The position numbers and the translations under genes were made by a program. Below the pieces are notes generated by a model. The model ran no database searches. It was not told the DNA's origin and saw nothing but the letters and a program-made list of their open reading frames with translations. A stretch of 64,000 nt of DNA from Leptolyngbya sp. FACHB-261. GTDB lineage: Bacteria; Cyanobacteriota; Cyanobacteriia; FACHB-261. Position 1 is the stretch's first letter, and each line of letters begins with the position of its first letter. Location: assembly GCF_014696065.1 (NCBI RefSeq), contig NZ_JACJPL010000022.1, positions 214,213 through 278,212 of the forward strand, read 5' to 3'. Shown here in pieces: positions 25,513 through 33,561 of the stretch.

Positions 25513-26247
25513 TCAGGCTCGGTAAACTTGACGGGTCATCGTTTCGTCAAGGTCACACGTAGCCGTGTCCAGCACCAGTTCACCACCTCGAATCCCCAAA
25601 ACCCGGTCGCTGTACTGTTTTGCCAGGTCTACCTGATGCAAATTGCACAGGACCGTCAGCCCCTCTTGGTCGCAGAGCGAACGCAGCAAACTGAGAACGC
25701 GATGGGCAGAATCTGGATCCAAACTGGCGACAGGCTCATCTGCTAGCAGCAGCTTTGCGCGTTGAGTCAGAGCACGGGCAATCGCCACCCGCTGTTGTTG
25801 CCCACCCGAAAGGTGTTGCGCCGGTTGAAAGGCGACCTCCAGCAGCTGCACACGCTCCAGAGCAGCCAGTGCCTCGCGCAGCAGACTGGGGGGAAATTGA
25901 CTCAGCAAACAGCGCCAGAGGGGGAGTTCCTGCAAGCGTCCAGCCAGGCAATTTTCGAGGGCGCTGCGACGACGCACTAGATTAAACTGCTGGGCTACTA
26001 GCGCGATTTGCCGTCGAGCTTGACCCAATTGCTGGCGAGAACAACAGGTCAGGTCTTGCGCCTGAAACCAGACTTGACCGCTATCCGGGGGCAAAAGCTG
26101 GAGAATGCAGCGCAGCAGGGTTGATTTGCCCGCGCCACTCGGTCCTAAAACGGCAGTAAACGAGCGAGGCTGAAGCGCAAAGCTCACGTCCCGCAAGGCC
26201 ACAGCGCCTTTCGCATAGGTTTTGGATAAATTCTCGACCACCAGCAT
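25513..26247 (-). CDS. phnC: phosphonate/phosphite ABC transporter ATP-binding protein
   Basis: This is the ATPase that powers uptake through PhnE. It is 244 residues from the ATG at 26247, which lies 13 bases after the phnE stop; a longer frame to 26298 would overlap phnE and lacks homology. It has Walker A GPSGAGKST (about 36-44), Q-loop VAQQFNLVRRRSALENCLAG, the signature LSGGQQQRVAIARAL, Walker B LLLADEP and the H-loop NLHQVDLA. QQFNLVRRRSAL is characteristic of PhnC. The gene order phnD-phnE-phnC with tight spacing supports one operon. Confidence 0.92.
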   Translation of the reverse strand: MLVVENLSKTYAKGAVALRDVSFALQPRSFTAVLGPSGAGKSTLLRCILQLLPPDSGQVWFQAQDLTCCSRQQLGQARRQIALVAQQFNLVRRRSALENCLAGRLQELPLWRCLLSQFPPSLLREALAALERVQLLEVAFQPAQHLSGGQQQRVAIARALTQRAKLLLADEPVASLDPDSAHRVLSLLRSLCDQEGLTVLCNLHQVDLAKQYSDRVLGIRGGELVLDTATCDLDETMTRQVYRA

Positions 26248-26260
26248 GTTGTACGCCTTG

Positions 26261-27097
26261 CTAAGTTGCCTGGCTGAGACGCTGGCGCAACCAGGCACTC
26301 AATGCGTCAATGGTGCTCACCATGACACCAATCAGCAGCAGAATTGTGGTCAGCCGGGGAAAGTCGAGCAACTTCAGGCTAACCAGGAGCTCATAGCCAA
26401 TGCCGCCAGCCCCCACGATACCTAGAATCACCGAAGAACGGACATTAAACTCCCACAGGTACAGACTGATGCCAGTCAGTCCGGGCAACGCTTCTGGCCA
26501 AACAGCAAAGGCAAAGCTGCGTACCCGGTCGGCTCCTGTAGCAGCCACCGCTTCGATCGGTTCGTTGGGCAGGCTCTCTAGAACTTCCGCATAGAGCTTT
26601 GCCATCGAGCCTGTGGTGTGACAAGCCACCCCCAGCACACCTGCAAACGGCCCCAAGCCCACCACCGAAACAAAAATCAGCGCAAAGATCGCCGTATCGA
26701 TGCCGCGCAGCAGATTGAGCAAGCCGCGCAGTAGCGTCGCCAGAGCCGGTGATGGCGTCGTATTTCGGGCCACTACCAGAGCTAGCGGCAGCGCCAAGAC
26801 TGCTGCTGCCACCGTCCCCACAATGGCAATCGCCAGAGTCTCCCAGGTCGCCACCAAAAACGTTGGCAGTTCTGACAGATCAGGTGGCCATAGGCGCACC
26901 AGCCAATTTCCCAAGCGGGGCAAGCCAGACCACAGGGTCTGAGGATCAACCTGAGCCTGACGCAGACTGGCAACCAGAACAGCTACTGCCAGTAAGCCCC
27001 AGAAGCCCCCTCGCAAGGTTTTTCCCAAATTGCCGCGCCGACGCTGCTCAGCCCGTAGCAGTGCTTCTAAATTCGGTGGTTCTTGGAGGGTTCTCAC
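26261..27097 (-). CDS. phnE: phosphonate/phosphite ABC transporter permease
   Basis: This 278-residue inner-membrane permease has about six membrane helices: a first at about 25-45 (GLLAVAVLVASL), then further ones from 80 on. The coupling EAA loop (EVLESLPNEPIEAVAATGAD) and the PhnE motif EFNVRSSVILGIVGAGGIG stand before the last helices. Its start overlaps the phnD stop by four bases (ATGA), so translation is coupled. It would form the channel used by PhnC and PhnD. Confidence 0.92.
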   Translation of the reverse strand: MRTLQEPPNLEALLRAEQRRRGNLGKTLRGGFWGLLAVAVLVASLRQAQVDPQTLWSGLPRLGNWLVRLWPPDLSELPTFLVATWETLAIAIVGTVAAAVLALPLALVVARNTTPSPALATLLRGLLNLLRGIDTAIFALIFVSVVGLGPFAGVLGVACHTTGSMAKLYAEVLESLPNEPIEAVAATGADRVRSFAFAVWPEALPGLTGISLYLWEFNVRSSVILGIVGAGGIGYELLVSLKLLDFPRLTTILLLIGVMVSTIDALSAWLRQRLSQAT

Positions 27098-28074
27098 TTG
27101 AGTTTGCCAACCGCTTTACCTGCGGCCTCAATCGGCGCGTAGTTGCTGCCATCGGAAGTAACAAAGCCAGTGTAGTTCTCCGGCAAGAGCGTCTTCGCCT
27201 GCTCAGGTGACAGATTCACCAGGGCATTCTGCAAAGCTGTGATCAGCTCGGGAGGTAGGCCACCGCGCACAGCAACCGGATCATTGGGCAATGGTTGAGA
27301 CTGCCAGATGATCTTGAGCTTGGACTTGTCAATGCGGCCCTCACTGATCAAAACGTCCAGGTTCCGGTCGTAATCAGAGGCGATATCGGTCTGATTGCTG
27401 AGCACAGAGATAGCTTGCGCCGCGTGGCTGGCTCCTTCGTTGTAGTCGAAGACCGTCTTCGGGTCCAGGTTGCGCCGCTTGAATTCATCCTGGGGAACTA
27501 ACCAGCCCGACGTGGAGCCGACATCGGCAAGACTCAGCTTGAGCTTGGGGCCTTGCTGACTTTGAGCAATGGCCTCATCCAGGGTGTTGAACGGCGCATC
27601 GGCCCGAGCCATTAACACCGAGTAGTAGACTGGCTTGTCCTTATACTTCACCGTAGCGATTGCTTGAATGGAGGGATCGGCGTGGTGAGACAGCACATAA
27701 CCCCACGGTCCTAGCCAAGCTGCATCCAGCGTGCCGGAGCGCAGAGCCTCCGAAATGCCCACCCAATCCTCAGCAACAGTAATTTGGGCAGGTAGGTTGA
27801 CTGATTTTGCCAGTTCCTGAAAAAACGGCTCAAACTGCTTGCGGTTCTCACCTGGCGTGGGGAAATAGGGACCGACACCAAACTTTAGTTGGCTTAGCTG
27901 AGCGACTGGTGCTGCGGAACTGGTGGGTGTTTGCTGCGCCTGCGGCTGACTGCTACAGGCCACGATCAAGGTCAGAACCAGCATCCCTAGCAAAACTTCG
28001 CGTAACCGGTTGCCCAGTCTCTGAAACAGTCCTTGAAGCAGCCCCTGAAGCACCCGCCGATCCAGCATCTCCAT
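27094..28074 (-). CDS. phnD: phosphonate/phosphite-binding lipoprotein
   Basis: This 326-residue solute-binding protein has an N-terminal membrane signal with lipobox (LVLTLIVACSSQ, Cys about 40), so it should be lipid-anchored on the periplasmic face. The PhnD fold is marked by LKFGVGPYFPTPGENRKQF, AWLGPWGYVL, YYSVLMARADAPFNTLDEA and LADVGSTSGWLVP. The Ser/Thr cluster STSG is the usual phosphonate-contact loop. No C-P lyase (phnGHIJKLM) and no phosphite dehydrogenase gene lies nearby, so the substrate could be phosphonate, phosphite or phosphate. Confidence 0.92.
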   Translation of the reverse strand: MEMLDRRVLQGLLQGLFQRLGNRLREVLLGMLVLTLIVACSSQPQAQQTPTSSAAPVAQLSQLKFGVGPYFPTPGENRKQFEPFFQELAKSVNLPAQITVAEDWVGISEALRSGTLDAAWLGPWGYVLSHHADPSIQAIATVKYKDKPVYYSVLMARADAPFNTLDEAIAQSQQGPKLKLSLADVGSTSGWLVPQDEFKRRNLDPKTVFDYNEGASHAAQAISVLSNQTDIASDYDRNLDVLISEGRIDKSKLKIIWQSQPLPNDPVAVRGGLPPELITALQNALVNLSPEQAKTLLPENYTGFVTSDGSNYAPIEAAGKAVGKLK

Positions 28075-28175
28075 CCACCCTCATAACTCTGACTTTGTTT
28101 CAGCAACACCCTGCTCTACAAGCCCAGGCAAACACAGGGATTGCTGAAGCACTCATGAGTTTACCTTGAGGCTTC

Positions 28176-28191
28176 GATATATGTAGATATC
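28176..28191. promoter_or_regulatory. AT-rich inverted repeat upstream of phnD
   Basis: GATATatgtagATATC is a near-palindrome about 100 bases upstream of the phnD start. It might be an operator of the phn operon. I do not see a Pho box with confidence. Confidence 0.3.
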
Positions 28192-28282
28192 TCAATATGA
28201 GTAGCTTGGTTGAACCTGCACACCGACCTTTTCCTCGATGCATCACAGAGAAATCACAAGAGACACAGCCTGAGGGGGTGCC

Positions 28283-29245
28283 TCAAGGAGCTTCAGCTGG
28301 AAAAAGCTGGTCAATCGCTTGGAGCGTTTGAGCGGAGAGTTGCTTGCCCACCGCACCAACGTTCTCGTCAATTTGAGCAGGCTTGCTCGCCCCGATAATC
28401 ACACTGCTTAACTCTGGTTGCCGTAAACACCAGGCCAGAGCCAACTGCGACAAGCTCAAGCCCTCCTCCTGCGCTAGGGGCACTAACTTCTGCACTCTAG
28501 TGAGTTGGTCTTGATCCAGTTCGCCCTGATTTAGGAAAACATTCTGTCTGGGATCAGCGGCCCGAGAGCCTTCGGGTGGTGGGCTACCTGGCTTGTACTT
28601 GCCGGTGAGCAAGCCCTGAGCTAGGGGCGAGAAGTTGATGATGCCAATCCCTTCGCGGCGGCAGAGCGGCAGTACCTCTTTTTCGATCTGCCGTTGCAGC
28701 AGGTTGTAGCGGGGCTGGTTAGAGACCAGAGGCGACAGTCTAGCTAGATGAACGAGATCGGCAGCATGAGCTAACTGTCCCGCACTCCACTCAGAGACAT
28801 CGTAATAGAGAATTTTGCCTTGCTGAACCAGATGATCGAAGGCCATTAGGGTTTCCGCTAGGGGCACGCTTGGGTCATAGCGGTGAGCTTGGTAGAGGTC
28901 AATGTAATCGAGTCCCAAGCGCTTCAAGCTGGCATCGCATTGCTCCAGGATGTGTTTGCGCGATAAGCCTCGATCATTAGGCCCTTGGCCCATTGGGAAA
29001 TACACCTTAGTGGCTAGAACGTAGGAGTCGCGGGAATATTGCCCCAGCACCTTACCGACTAACTCTTCAGCCTTACCCTGGGCATAAACATTGGCGGTGT
29101 CAAAAAAGTTGATCCCCAAGTCATAAGCTCGTTCGATACATTGTTGCGCGACTGTTGCTTCGGTTGCTGCGCCATAAGTAAGCCAGGAACCTAAACAGAT
29201 TTCTGAGACGCACAAGCCATGTTTGCCGAGATGCCGATATTTCAT
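28283..29245 (-). CDS. aldo/keto reductase (potassium-channel-beta-like)
   Basis: This 320-residue TIM-barrel enzyme would reduce aldehydes or ketones with NADPH. The catalytic tetrad is visible: Asp and Tyr in FFDTANVYAQGKAEE, Lys in VLATKVYFP and His in YIDLYQAHRYD. The NADP-binding end has SVIIGASKPAQIDENV. The sequence is closest to the Kv-beta/YghZ branch (MKYRHLGKHGLCVSEICLGS, then WLTYG). The ATG at 29245 is followed by the conserved N terminus. There is no operon partner; the phn operon lies downstream on the same strand after a 208-base gap. Confidence 0.93.
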   Translation of the reverse strand: MKYRHLGKHGLCVSEICLGSWLTYGAATEATVAQQCIERAYDLGINFFDTANVYAQGKAEELVGKVLGQYSRDSYVLATKVYFPMGQGPNDRGLSRKHILEQCDASLKRLGLDYIDLYQAHRYDPSVPLAETLMAFDHLVQQGKILYYDVSEWSAGQLAHAADLVHLARLSPLVSNQPRYNLLQRQIEKEVLPLCRREGIGIINFSPLAQGLLTGKYKPGSPPPEGSRAADPRQNVFLNQGELDQDQLTRVQKLVPLAQEEGLSLSQLALAWCLRQPELSSVIIGASKPAQIDENVGAVGKQLSAQTLQAIDQLFPAEAP

Positions 29246-29752
29246 TGAATGCCTCCTTTTGGGGTTGGTTTCGTTGGATAAATGGGTTTAGTTTGATGGA
29301 ACGACTTTGATGAGCTGACTTGCTTTTTTGATTACCTGCTCTGATTTTTAGTGCCAAAGCTCTAGTTTCTATAGATTTCGCTGGGTTTGATTCTGGCTCT
29401 GACTAAGGCCTTTTCACTGTTCATTAGTTCGTTTGTTAGTCTTTTGATTCATCAGGATCTTACTGTTGTCTTACATAGGACACTCCGGTGGCTAGGTTAG
29501 CTGTACCGAACTAAGATTTTCTTCCTCTCAAAGAACAAGACAGCATTAAATTAGCAGGTGATGAACAACACAGCTTTTGCTTTTTCTGTGCTAAGCGCTT
29601 TACTTTTAGATGGAATATCAGCAGTAACCTATTGATTTAGCTCAAGTAATTTAGCTCAAGCTTAAGGGCCAGAAATTTAATGGGAAAAATTGCTGTGCGA
29701 AAAATTGCTGGTTGTGCTTCTGTTCAAGGCAGCCATCTTTTAAAATCCGGTT
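29246..29752. other. intergenic region, divergent promoters
   Basis: This T/A-rich 507-base stretch separates the aldo/keto reductase and the DUF554 gene. A short direct repeat TTTAGCTCAAG lies near 29635-29660. No gene or stable structure was seen. Confidence 0.4.
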
Positions 29753-30496
29753 ATGACTCTAGATCTTTGGGCGAGAACGAGCGGCACCTGGATCAATGTT
29801 GCTGCTGTAGTCTTTGGGACTGCTTTCGGATTGCTGCTTCAGGGGCGTTTACCGTTGCGAATGCAGCGCACAATCACCCAGGGGGTTGCTTTGGTGGTGT
29901 TGTTTATCGGTCTCCAGATGGCCGGTAGCTTGCTAAAAGCCCAGGCCGGGCAGGTCGATGGCGTTGTTTTGGGATTGCTGGCGCTGGTGTTGGGCGGACT
30001 CTTGGGTGAGTGGGCGCAGTTGGAGTCGGCTCTGCAGTCGGTGGGCGACTGGCTCAAGGTGCAATTCAAAGGCAGTGGCAGCTTTACAGAAGGCTTTGTC
30101 GCAGCCAGTCTGCTGTTTTGTGTAGGGCCAATGGCGCTTTTGGGCAGCCTCAACAATGGCCTGACTGGCGACAGTCGTATTCTGGTGCTCAAGTCCACGA
30201 TGGATGGTCTGGCGGCAATTGCTCTGTCTAGTAGCTTGGGGGTTGGCGTTGGCTTTTCTGGATTAGCTTTGCTGCTCTATCAAGGCAGCCTCTCGCTAGC
30301 AGCGGGTCTACTAGCCCAGGCGCTGCCTGATCCCGTTAATGATCCCCGAGTGTTGTTGGTTACGGGCGTTGGTGGCTTGATGATTGTGGGCTTGGGTTTC
30401 AACATGCTAGAAGCTGCTCAAGTGAGAGTCGCCTCCTTTCTGCCTGCTCTGGTTCTGGCCCCAATTTTTTACGGTTTAGCGGTTTGGCTCACTTGA
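29753..30496 (+). CDS. DUF554 membrane protein (YqgA/YdfK-like)
   Basis: This 247-residue integral membrane protein has about seven hydrophobic segments. The family hallmarks are GTWINVAAVVFGTAFGLLL at the start, VLGGLLGEWAQLE, the central FCVGPMALLGSLNNGLTGD and LKSTMDGLAAIALSSSLG. C-terminal glycines sit in TGVGGLMIVGLGFNML. All these are conserved in DUF554. The function is unknown, though some members affect biofilm or transport. The ATG at 29753 is preceded by a weak binding site. Confidence 0.9.
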   Translation: MTLDLWARTSGTWINVAAVVFGTAFGLLLQGRLPLRMQRTITQGVALVVLFIGLQMAGSLLKAQAGQVDGVVLGLLALVLGGLLGEWAQLESALQSVGDWLKVQFKGSGSFTEGFVAASLLFCVGPMALLGSLNNGLTGDSRILVLKSTMDGLAAIALSSSLGVGVGFSGLALLLYQGSLSLAAGLLAQALPDPVNDPRVLLVTGVGGLMIVGLGFNMLEAAQVRVASFLPALVLAPIFYGLAVWLT

Positions 30497-30711
30497 AGCT
30501 TGAGCAGCAGACAGTATGAAGTGAGCACAATGAAGTGGGCACAGAAATGAGCAGAAAGAAGCAAGCTCAAATCAGTTGGAGTTCAGTGAAATTAAGCTGG
30601 AATCTTCAGACAATGCAGCTCTTGTAAGCTCAGAATCCTGTCCTTAGGCAGACCCCATGTTTGGGAAATTCGTTACTCAATGGTGAACGAGTTCTACTCA
30701 ATGGATGCCCC

Positions 30712-31497
30712 ATGACCTCTCTGCAAAGCACTCTCAATTCGTTTACTAATAATTTGCTGCGAGACACCGGCGTTCTGGTATCTGGGCTCGCAACGACAAT
30801 TGACCCGGTTGATGGCATTGAAGCAGGCGACCCGGACTTGGTTCCGCCACCCTGGAAAGTGTTCAATCGCTCGGCTTTGGAGGTTGCTCAGTTTCCTGTA
30901 GAGGCAGTACGACCCTATATTCCATCAGGGCTGGAAATTGTGCAGACTTGGCCTGGCTATACTCCCGGCATGGTCATGTTTGTCAGCTATAGCCAAACCC
31001 CTGTGGGGCCTTATAACGAGTTTGTGCTGGCTCCTGCGCTCGTAAAGTACCGGGATGCGGTGGGTTTCTGGGTATCGCAGATGGATGTAGATTCTGAGGT
31101 GTCGCGTAAGGGGGGACGTTTTAATTGGGGCTTGCCGAAGGAGTTGCGCAGCTTTGCTTACAACTGGTCTGCTGGACGGGCTGATCTGAAGATGCAGGCA
31201 GAGGGAAATGGTCAAACCTGGGTTGAGGCGAGCTACACGAACACCTCTATTCCTGGCTTTGAACTGCCCGATTGGTTGCCCCATTTATCAACGATTACCT
31301 ATAAGAGCGGCTTGTTTTATCGCACGCCGATTCAGCTCTCAGGTAAAGCGACGCCAGCGTCTTTCCGCATTCTGACTTATGCGCCGGGCACGGGCTATGA
31401 CTTGATTACTCGGCGTCAGCCTTTGTTTGGTGTGAGCTTCGAATCATCTCGTCTGGTGGTTGAGGCTCCAGAGCCGATTATTCCTGTGATGGTTTAA
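30712..31497 (+). CDS. acetoacetate-decarboxylase-like protein
   Basis: The protein (261 residues from the ATG at 30712) has the ADC superfamily fold. Marks are a central VGPYNEFVLAPALV, WVSQMDVDSEVSRKGGRFNW and the catalytic region GLPKELRSF, whose lysine would form the Schiff base in true acetoacetate decarboxylase. The Arg/Glu pairs that tune that lysine are not securely visible, so it may act on another substrate. The frame is open further up to a TTG at 30661, without a binding site, and the N terminus is therefore uncertain. Confidence 0.82.
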   Translation: MTSLQSTLNSFTNNLLRDTGVLVSGLATTIDPVDGIEAGDPDLVPPPWKVFNRSALEVAQFPVEAVRPYIPSGLEIVQTWPGYTPGMVMFVSYSQTPVGPYNEFVLAPALVKYRDAVGFWVSQMDVDSEVSRKGGRFNWGLPKELRSFAYNWSAGRADLKMQAEGNGQTWVEASYTNTSIPGFELPDWLPHLSTITYKSGLFYRTPIQLSGKATPASFRILTYAPGTGYDLITRRQPLFGVSFESSRLVVEAPEPIIPVMV

Positions 31498-31556
31498 CGG
31501 TGATGGTCTAACCGGGTGATGATTTAATCGGCGGCTACAGTTCTTCCACACAATCG

Positions 31557-31618
31557 CTACACAAGCAAATCCTGCCTGTCTGAGCTATGGCTTAAAAAGG
31601 CAGGTTTTGCTTGTGTAG
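31557..31618. terminator. 21-bp stem terminator between convergent genes
   Basis: The arm 31557-31577 pairs with 31598-31618 over 21 positions with one mismatch. The inner part is CCTGCCT/AGGCAGG followed by TTTT. It lies between the ADC-like gene and the convergent NTF2-like gene and can work in both directions. Confidence 0.8.
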
Positions 31619-31682
31619 TCACATTGGCGTAAGCACCGTTTAAGCTTACGGTTTAGCCTTGAACAGGCTCAGACAGGGAAGC

Positions 31683-32171
31683 TCAAGCGCCTGTGGCAGG
31701 AAGCTGAGTGCGGTCGATTAGACTCCAGGTTTCCCGTTGGATTCGTCCGTTGTTGTCTAGCTGAAGTGTGCAGGTTACGGGCAGGACTGAACTCTGTCCC
31801 TGTATGTCTTGCAGGGTGAACAAGAGGGTTGCTTTGACTGTGCGCTCGTGGGCTTCCTGGCTTACAACCTGGTAGCCACTAATTTGATAATCAGCAAAGA
31901 AGCTTTGCCAGGCAAGACTGATGGCTCCGCCTGAGTAACGTCCTGGGTTTGATCCCTGACGCCACTCGAGAACTGCGTCAGAATCGTAGCTGGCTAGGGT
32001 GTCAGTGGTGTTTTCCGTAGCAATTGCCTGCCAGTGCCCTTGGGCGACAGAGAGTGGATTCGCTAAGACCGAGCGCTGATAGATTGCCAAACTAACTGCG
32101 AGAGCCAGTGCGCTCAGTGCTGCGGCCCAAGGTCGGGGTTGAGGGGATGAACCCGTTGCCATAGCCATCAC
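31683..32171 (-). CDS. membrane-anchored NTF2/SnoaL-like protein
   Basis: This 162-residue protein has one N-terminal hydrophobic segment (about 15-36, AAALSALALAVSLAIY), either an anchor or an uncleaved signal. It is followed by an NTF2-like cone fold: VAQGHWQAIATENTTDTLAS helix, YDSDAVLEWRQG strand, AWQSFFADYQISGYQVVS, and the sheet ATLLFTLQD to VTCTLQLDNNGRIQRETW. Such domains are often ligand pockets or small isomerases. No catalytic set can be named. The start is the ATG at 32171. Confidence 0.7.
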   Translation of the reverse strand: MMAMATGSSPQPRPWAAALSALALAVSLAIYQRSVLANPLSVAQGHWQAIATENTTDTLASYDSDAVLEWRQGSNPGRYSGGAISLAWQSFFADYQISGYQVVSQEAHERTVKATLLFTLQDIQGQSSVLPVTCTLQLDNNGRIQRETWSLIDRTQLPATGA

Positions 32172-32379
32172 TTGAAATCATGCACACCACACCACTGTTC
32201 ACGGTGACGTTTGATCGGTCCGTTAAGTTCCGATCAAATGTCAGGGAATGCTCAAAATGTTTAAGCAAACTGTGTCGTTGGTCAGGATTTATCTAAAAGC
32301 CTAACAGTTTAACAAGCGTAGGTAATAGTTTGTTGCAAGCTTCAACAAATTGAGGGGTGGTAGATAGTGAGATCCGGAG

Positions 32380-32470
32380 ACCCCTCCCCCAGCCCCTCCC
32401 CGGCGCGGAGAGGGGAGCTAGATTGAGTCGCCTTGCCTCCCCCTTCCCTCGCAGGGAAGGGGGCCGGGGG
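32380..32470. repeat. GC-rich REP-like repeat
   Basis: CCCCTCCCC-AGCCCCTCCCC and a CCCCCTTCCCT-cgc-AGGGAAGGGGG hairpin (around 32438-32463) follow each other. The hairpin has a perfect 11-bp stem. Such elements are scattered between genes in many cyanobacteria. Confidence 0.6.
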
Positions 32471-32491
32471 GTTAGGTCTCTACTTGTTTTC

Positions 32492-32659
32492 GTTACCCCC
32501 GCAGGTTGTGTCGTTACTCCTGCAAGTCGTGTCGTTACTCCCCCAAGTTGTGTTGTTACTTCCGCAAGTCGTGTTGCTATTCCCGTAAGTTGTGTTGTTA
32601 CTCCCACAATTCGTGTCGTTACTTCCGCAAGTCGTGTTGCTATTCCCGTAAGTTGTGTC
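32492..32659. repeat. 21-bp tandem repeat array, 8 copies
   Basis: Eight units begin with GTTACTCC-like sequence and end in GTGTC or GTGTT. Units 4-5 (32555-32595) and 7-8 (32618-32658) are identical over 41 bases, so a 63-bp block was duplicated. Frames on both strands stay open as heptad repeats (such as VTTQLGG on the minus strand), but neither has a clear start signal. Confidence 0.85.
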
Positions 32660-33178
32660 GTTGATTCTTAAAAAGATTTAGTAGGCTCACTTGGCGGTTG
32701 AGCCCAAACAAGCACGATGGCTCCAGAGAATCCACTGAACTTGGCTGAAGCGATGGCACCCTTTGGTAAAACCTGCTCCTGTCTTTAGCAAGCTCTGACC
32801 TCACTTGCTGAAAATCTTTGCTCAACCCTATTTACAACAGGCCGATTTGACGCTACATTCTCACTCAGTCTCGCTGATGAAGCGTTACCTGGTGCCGTTT
32901 TCGCAACACCAGATAACTGACCCTCGTGTTGTATCAATCAACGCGAAGGCTGAGGGAAGTTTAACACCGACCAAGGCTGTTCTTTGGTTTCGCTTCGGCG
33001 GGCCATCGAGCAGGTCCATGAGCGGACAGACTAAGGGGTCAAGAGGTCACTAATTGCCCCTTTCCATTGACCATTCGTCTATTCCAAGGGCAAAGCCCTG
33101 GGGACAAACCTTGAACTGCTTCAAACCTCCTGCCCCAAGGCTTCGCCCCTAGCAAACCATCCTGATTGCCGAAAAAAT

Positions 33179-33505
33179 ATGTCCTGTCAAATCCGTTGTG
33201 CCCTCTGGGATCTGATTTCCCGTGAGGCCGAATTGCCTGCGCTCAACAAACTGATTTTGCTAACTATCGCCAACTACACCGAACCCTACCGCAGCAAAAC
33301 GCCAGTGCCGATCTCCCTGATTGTTCGTGACACCCGCATCCCAGAAACCGACCTGCGCAAGTTCTTCACCAGCCTGGAAAGAGGCCACTGGATTGAGAAA
33401 ACTTTAGTGCCTAATGACGAAGGTCGGCCACCCATCACCGTTTACCATCTGGCCCCTCGTCTGCTTCGCGCCGCCCAACGCCAAACCGATCAGCCACACC
33501 CCTAA
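33179..33505 (+). CDS. small helix-turn-helix-like protein (paralogue of the gene at 5446)
   Basis: This 108-residue protein is unnamed but clearly related to the product of 5446-5772. Shared blocks are CALWDLISRE, LNKLILLTIANYT, PISLIVRD, FFTSLERGHWIE and a C-terminal VYHLAPRLL. The pattern of helices suggests a winged-helix N domain, as in plasmid or phage replication/transcription regulators, but no catalytic residues are seen. The ATG at 33179 follows an A-rich leader. Unlike its paralogue it stands alone, with no copy of the 141-residue partner. It lies about 520 bases downstream of a 21-bp tandem array. Confidence 0.7.
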   Translation: MSCQIRCALWDLISREAELPALNKLILLTIANYTEPYRSKTPVPISLIVRDTRIPETDLRKFFTSLERGHWIEKTLVPNDEGRPPITVYHLAPRLLRAAQRQTDQPHP

Positions 33506-33561
33506 AATCTACAACCTCCGTATCTGAGCCGTAGGGGCAGCGCCTTATGCCAACTCACTTT

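Larger units (their letters stand above)
32172..33178. other. repeat-rich accessory region without confident genes
   Basis: The region holds GC-rich REP-like DNA (32380-32470), a 21-bp tandem array (32492-32659) and a pair of short repeated motifs (AAGGGCAAAGCCC and CCCCAAGGCTTCGCCCC) near 33086-33160. The frame at 32805-33053 (82 codons) has no recognisable content. The region ends at the HTH-like gene at 33179. Confidence 0.55.
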
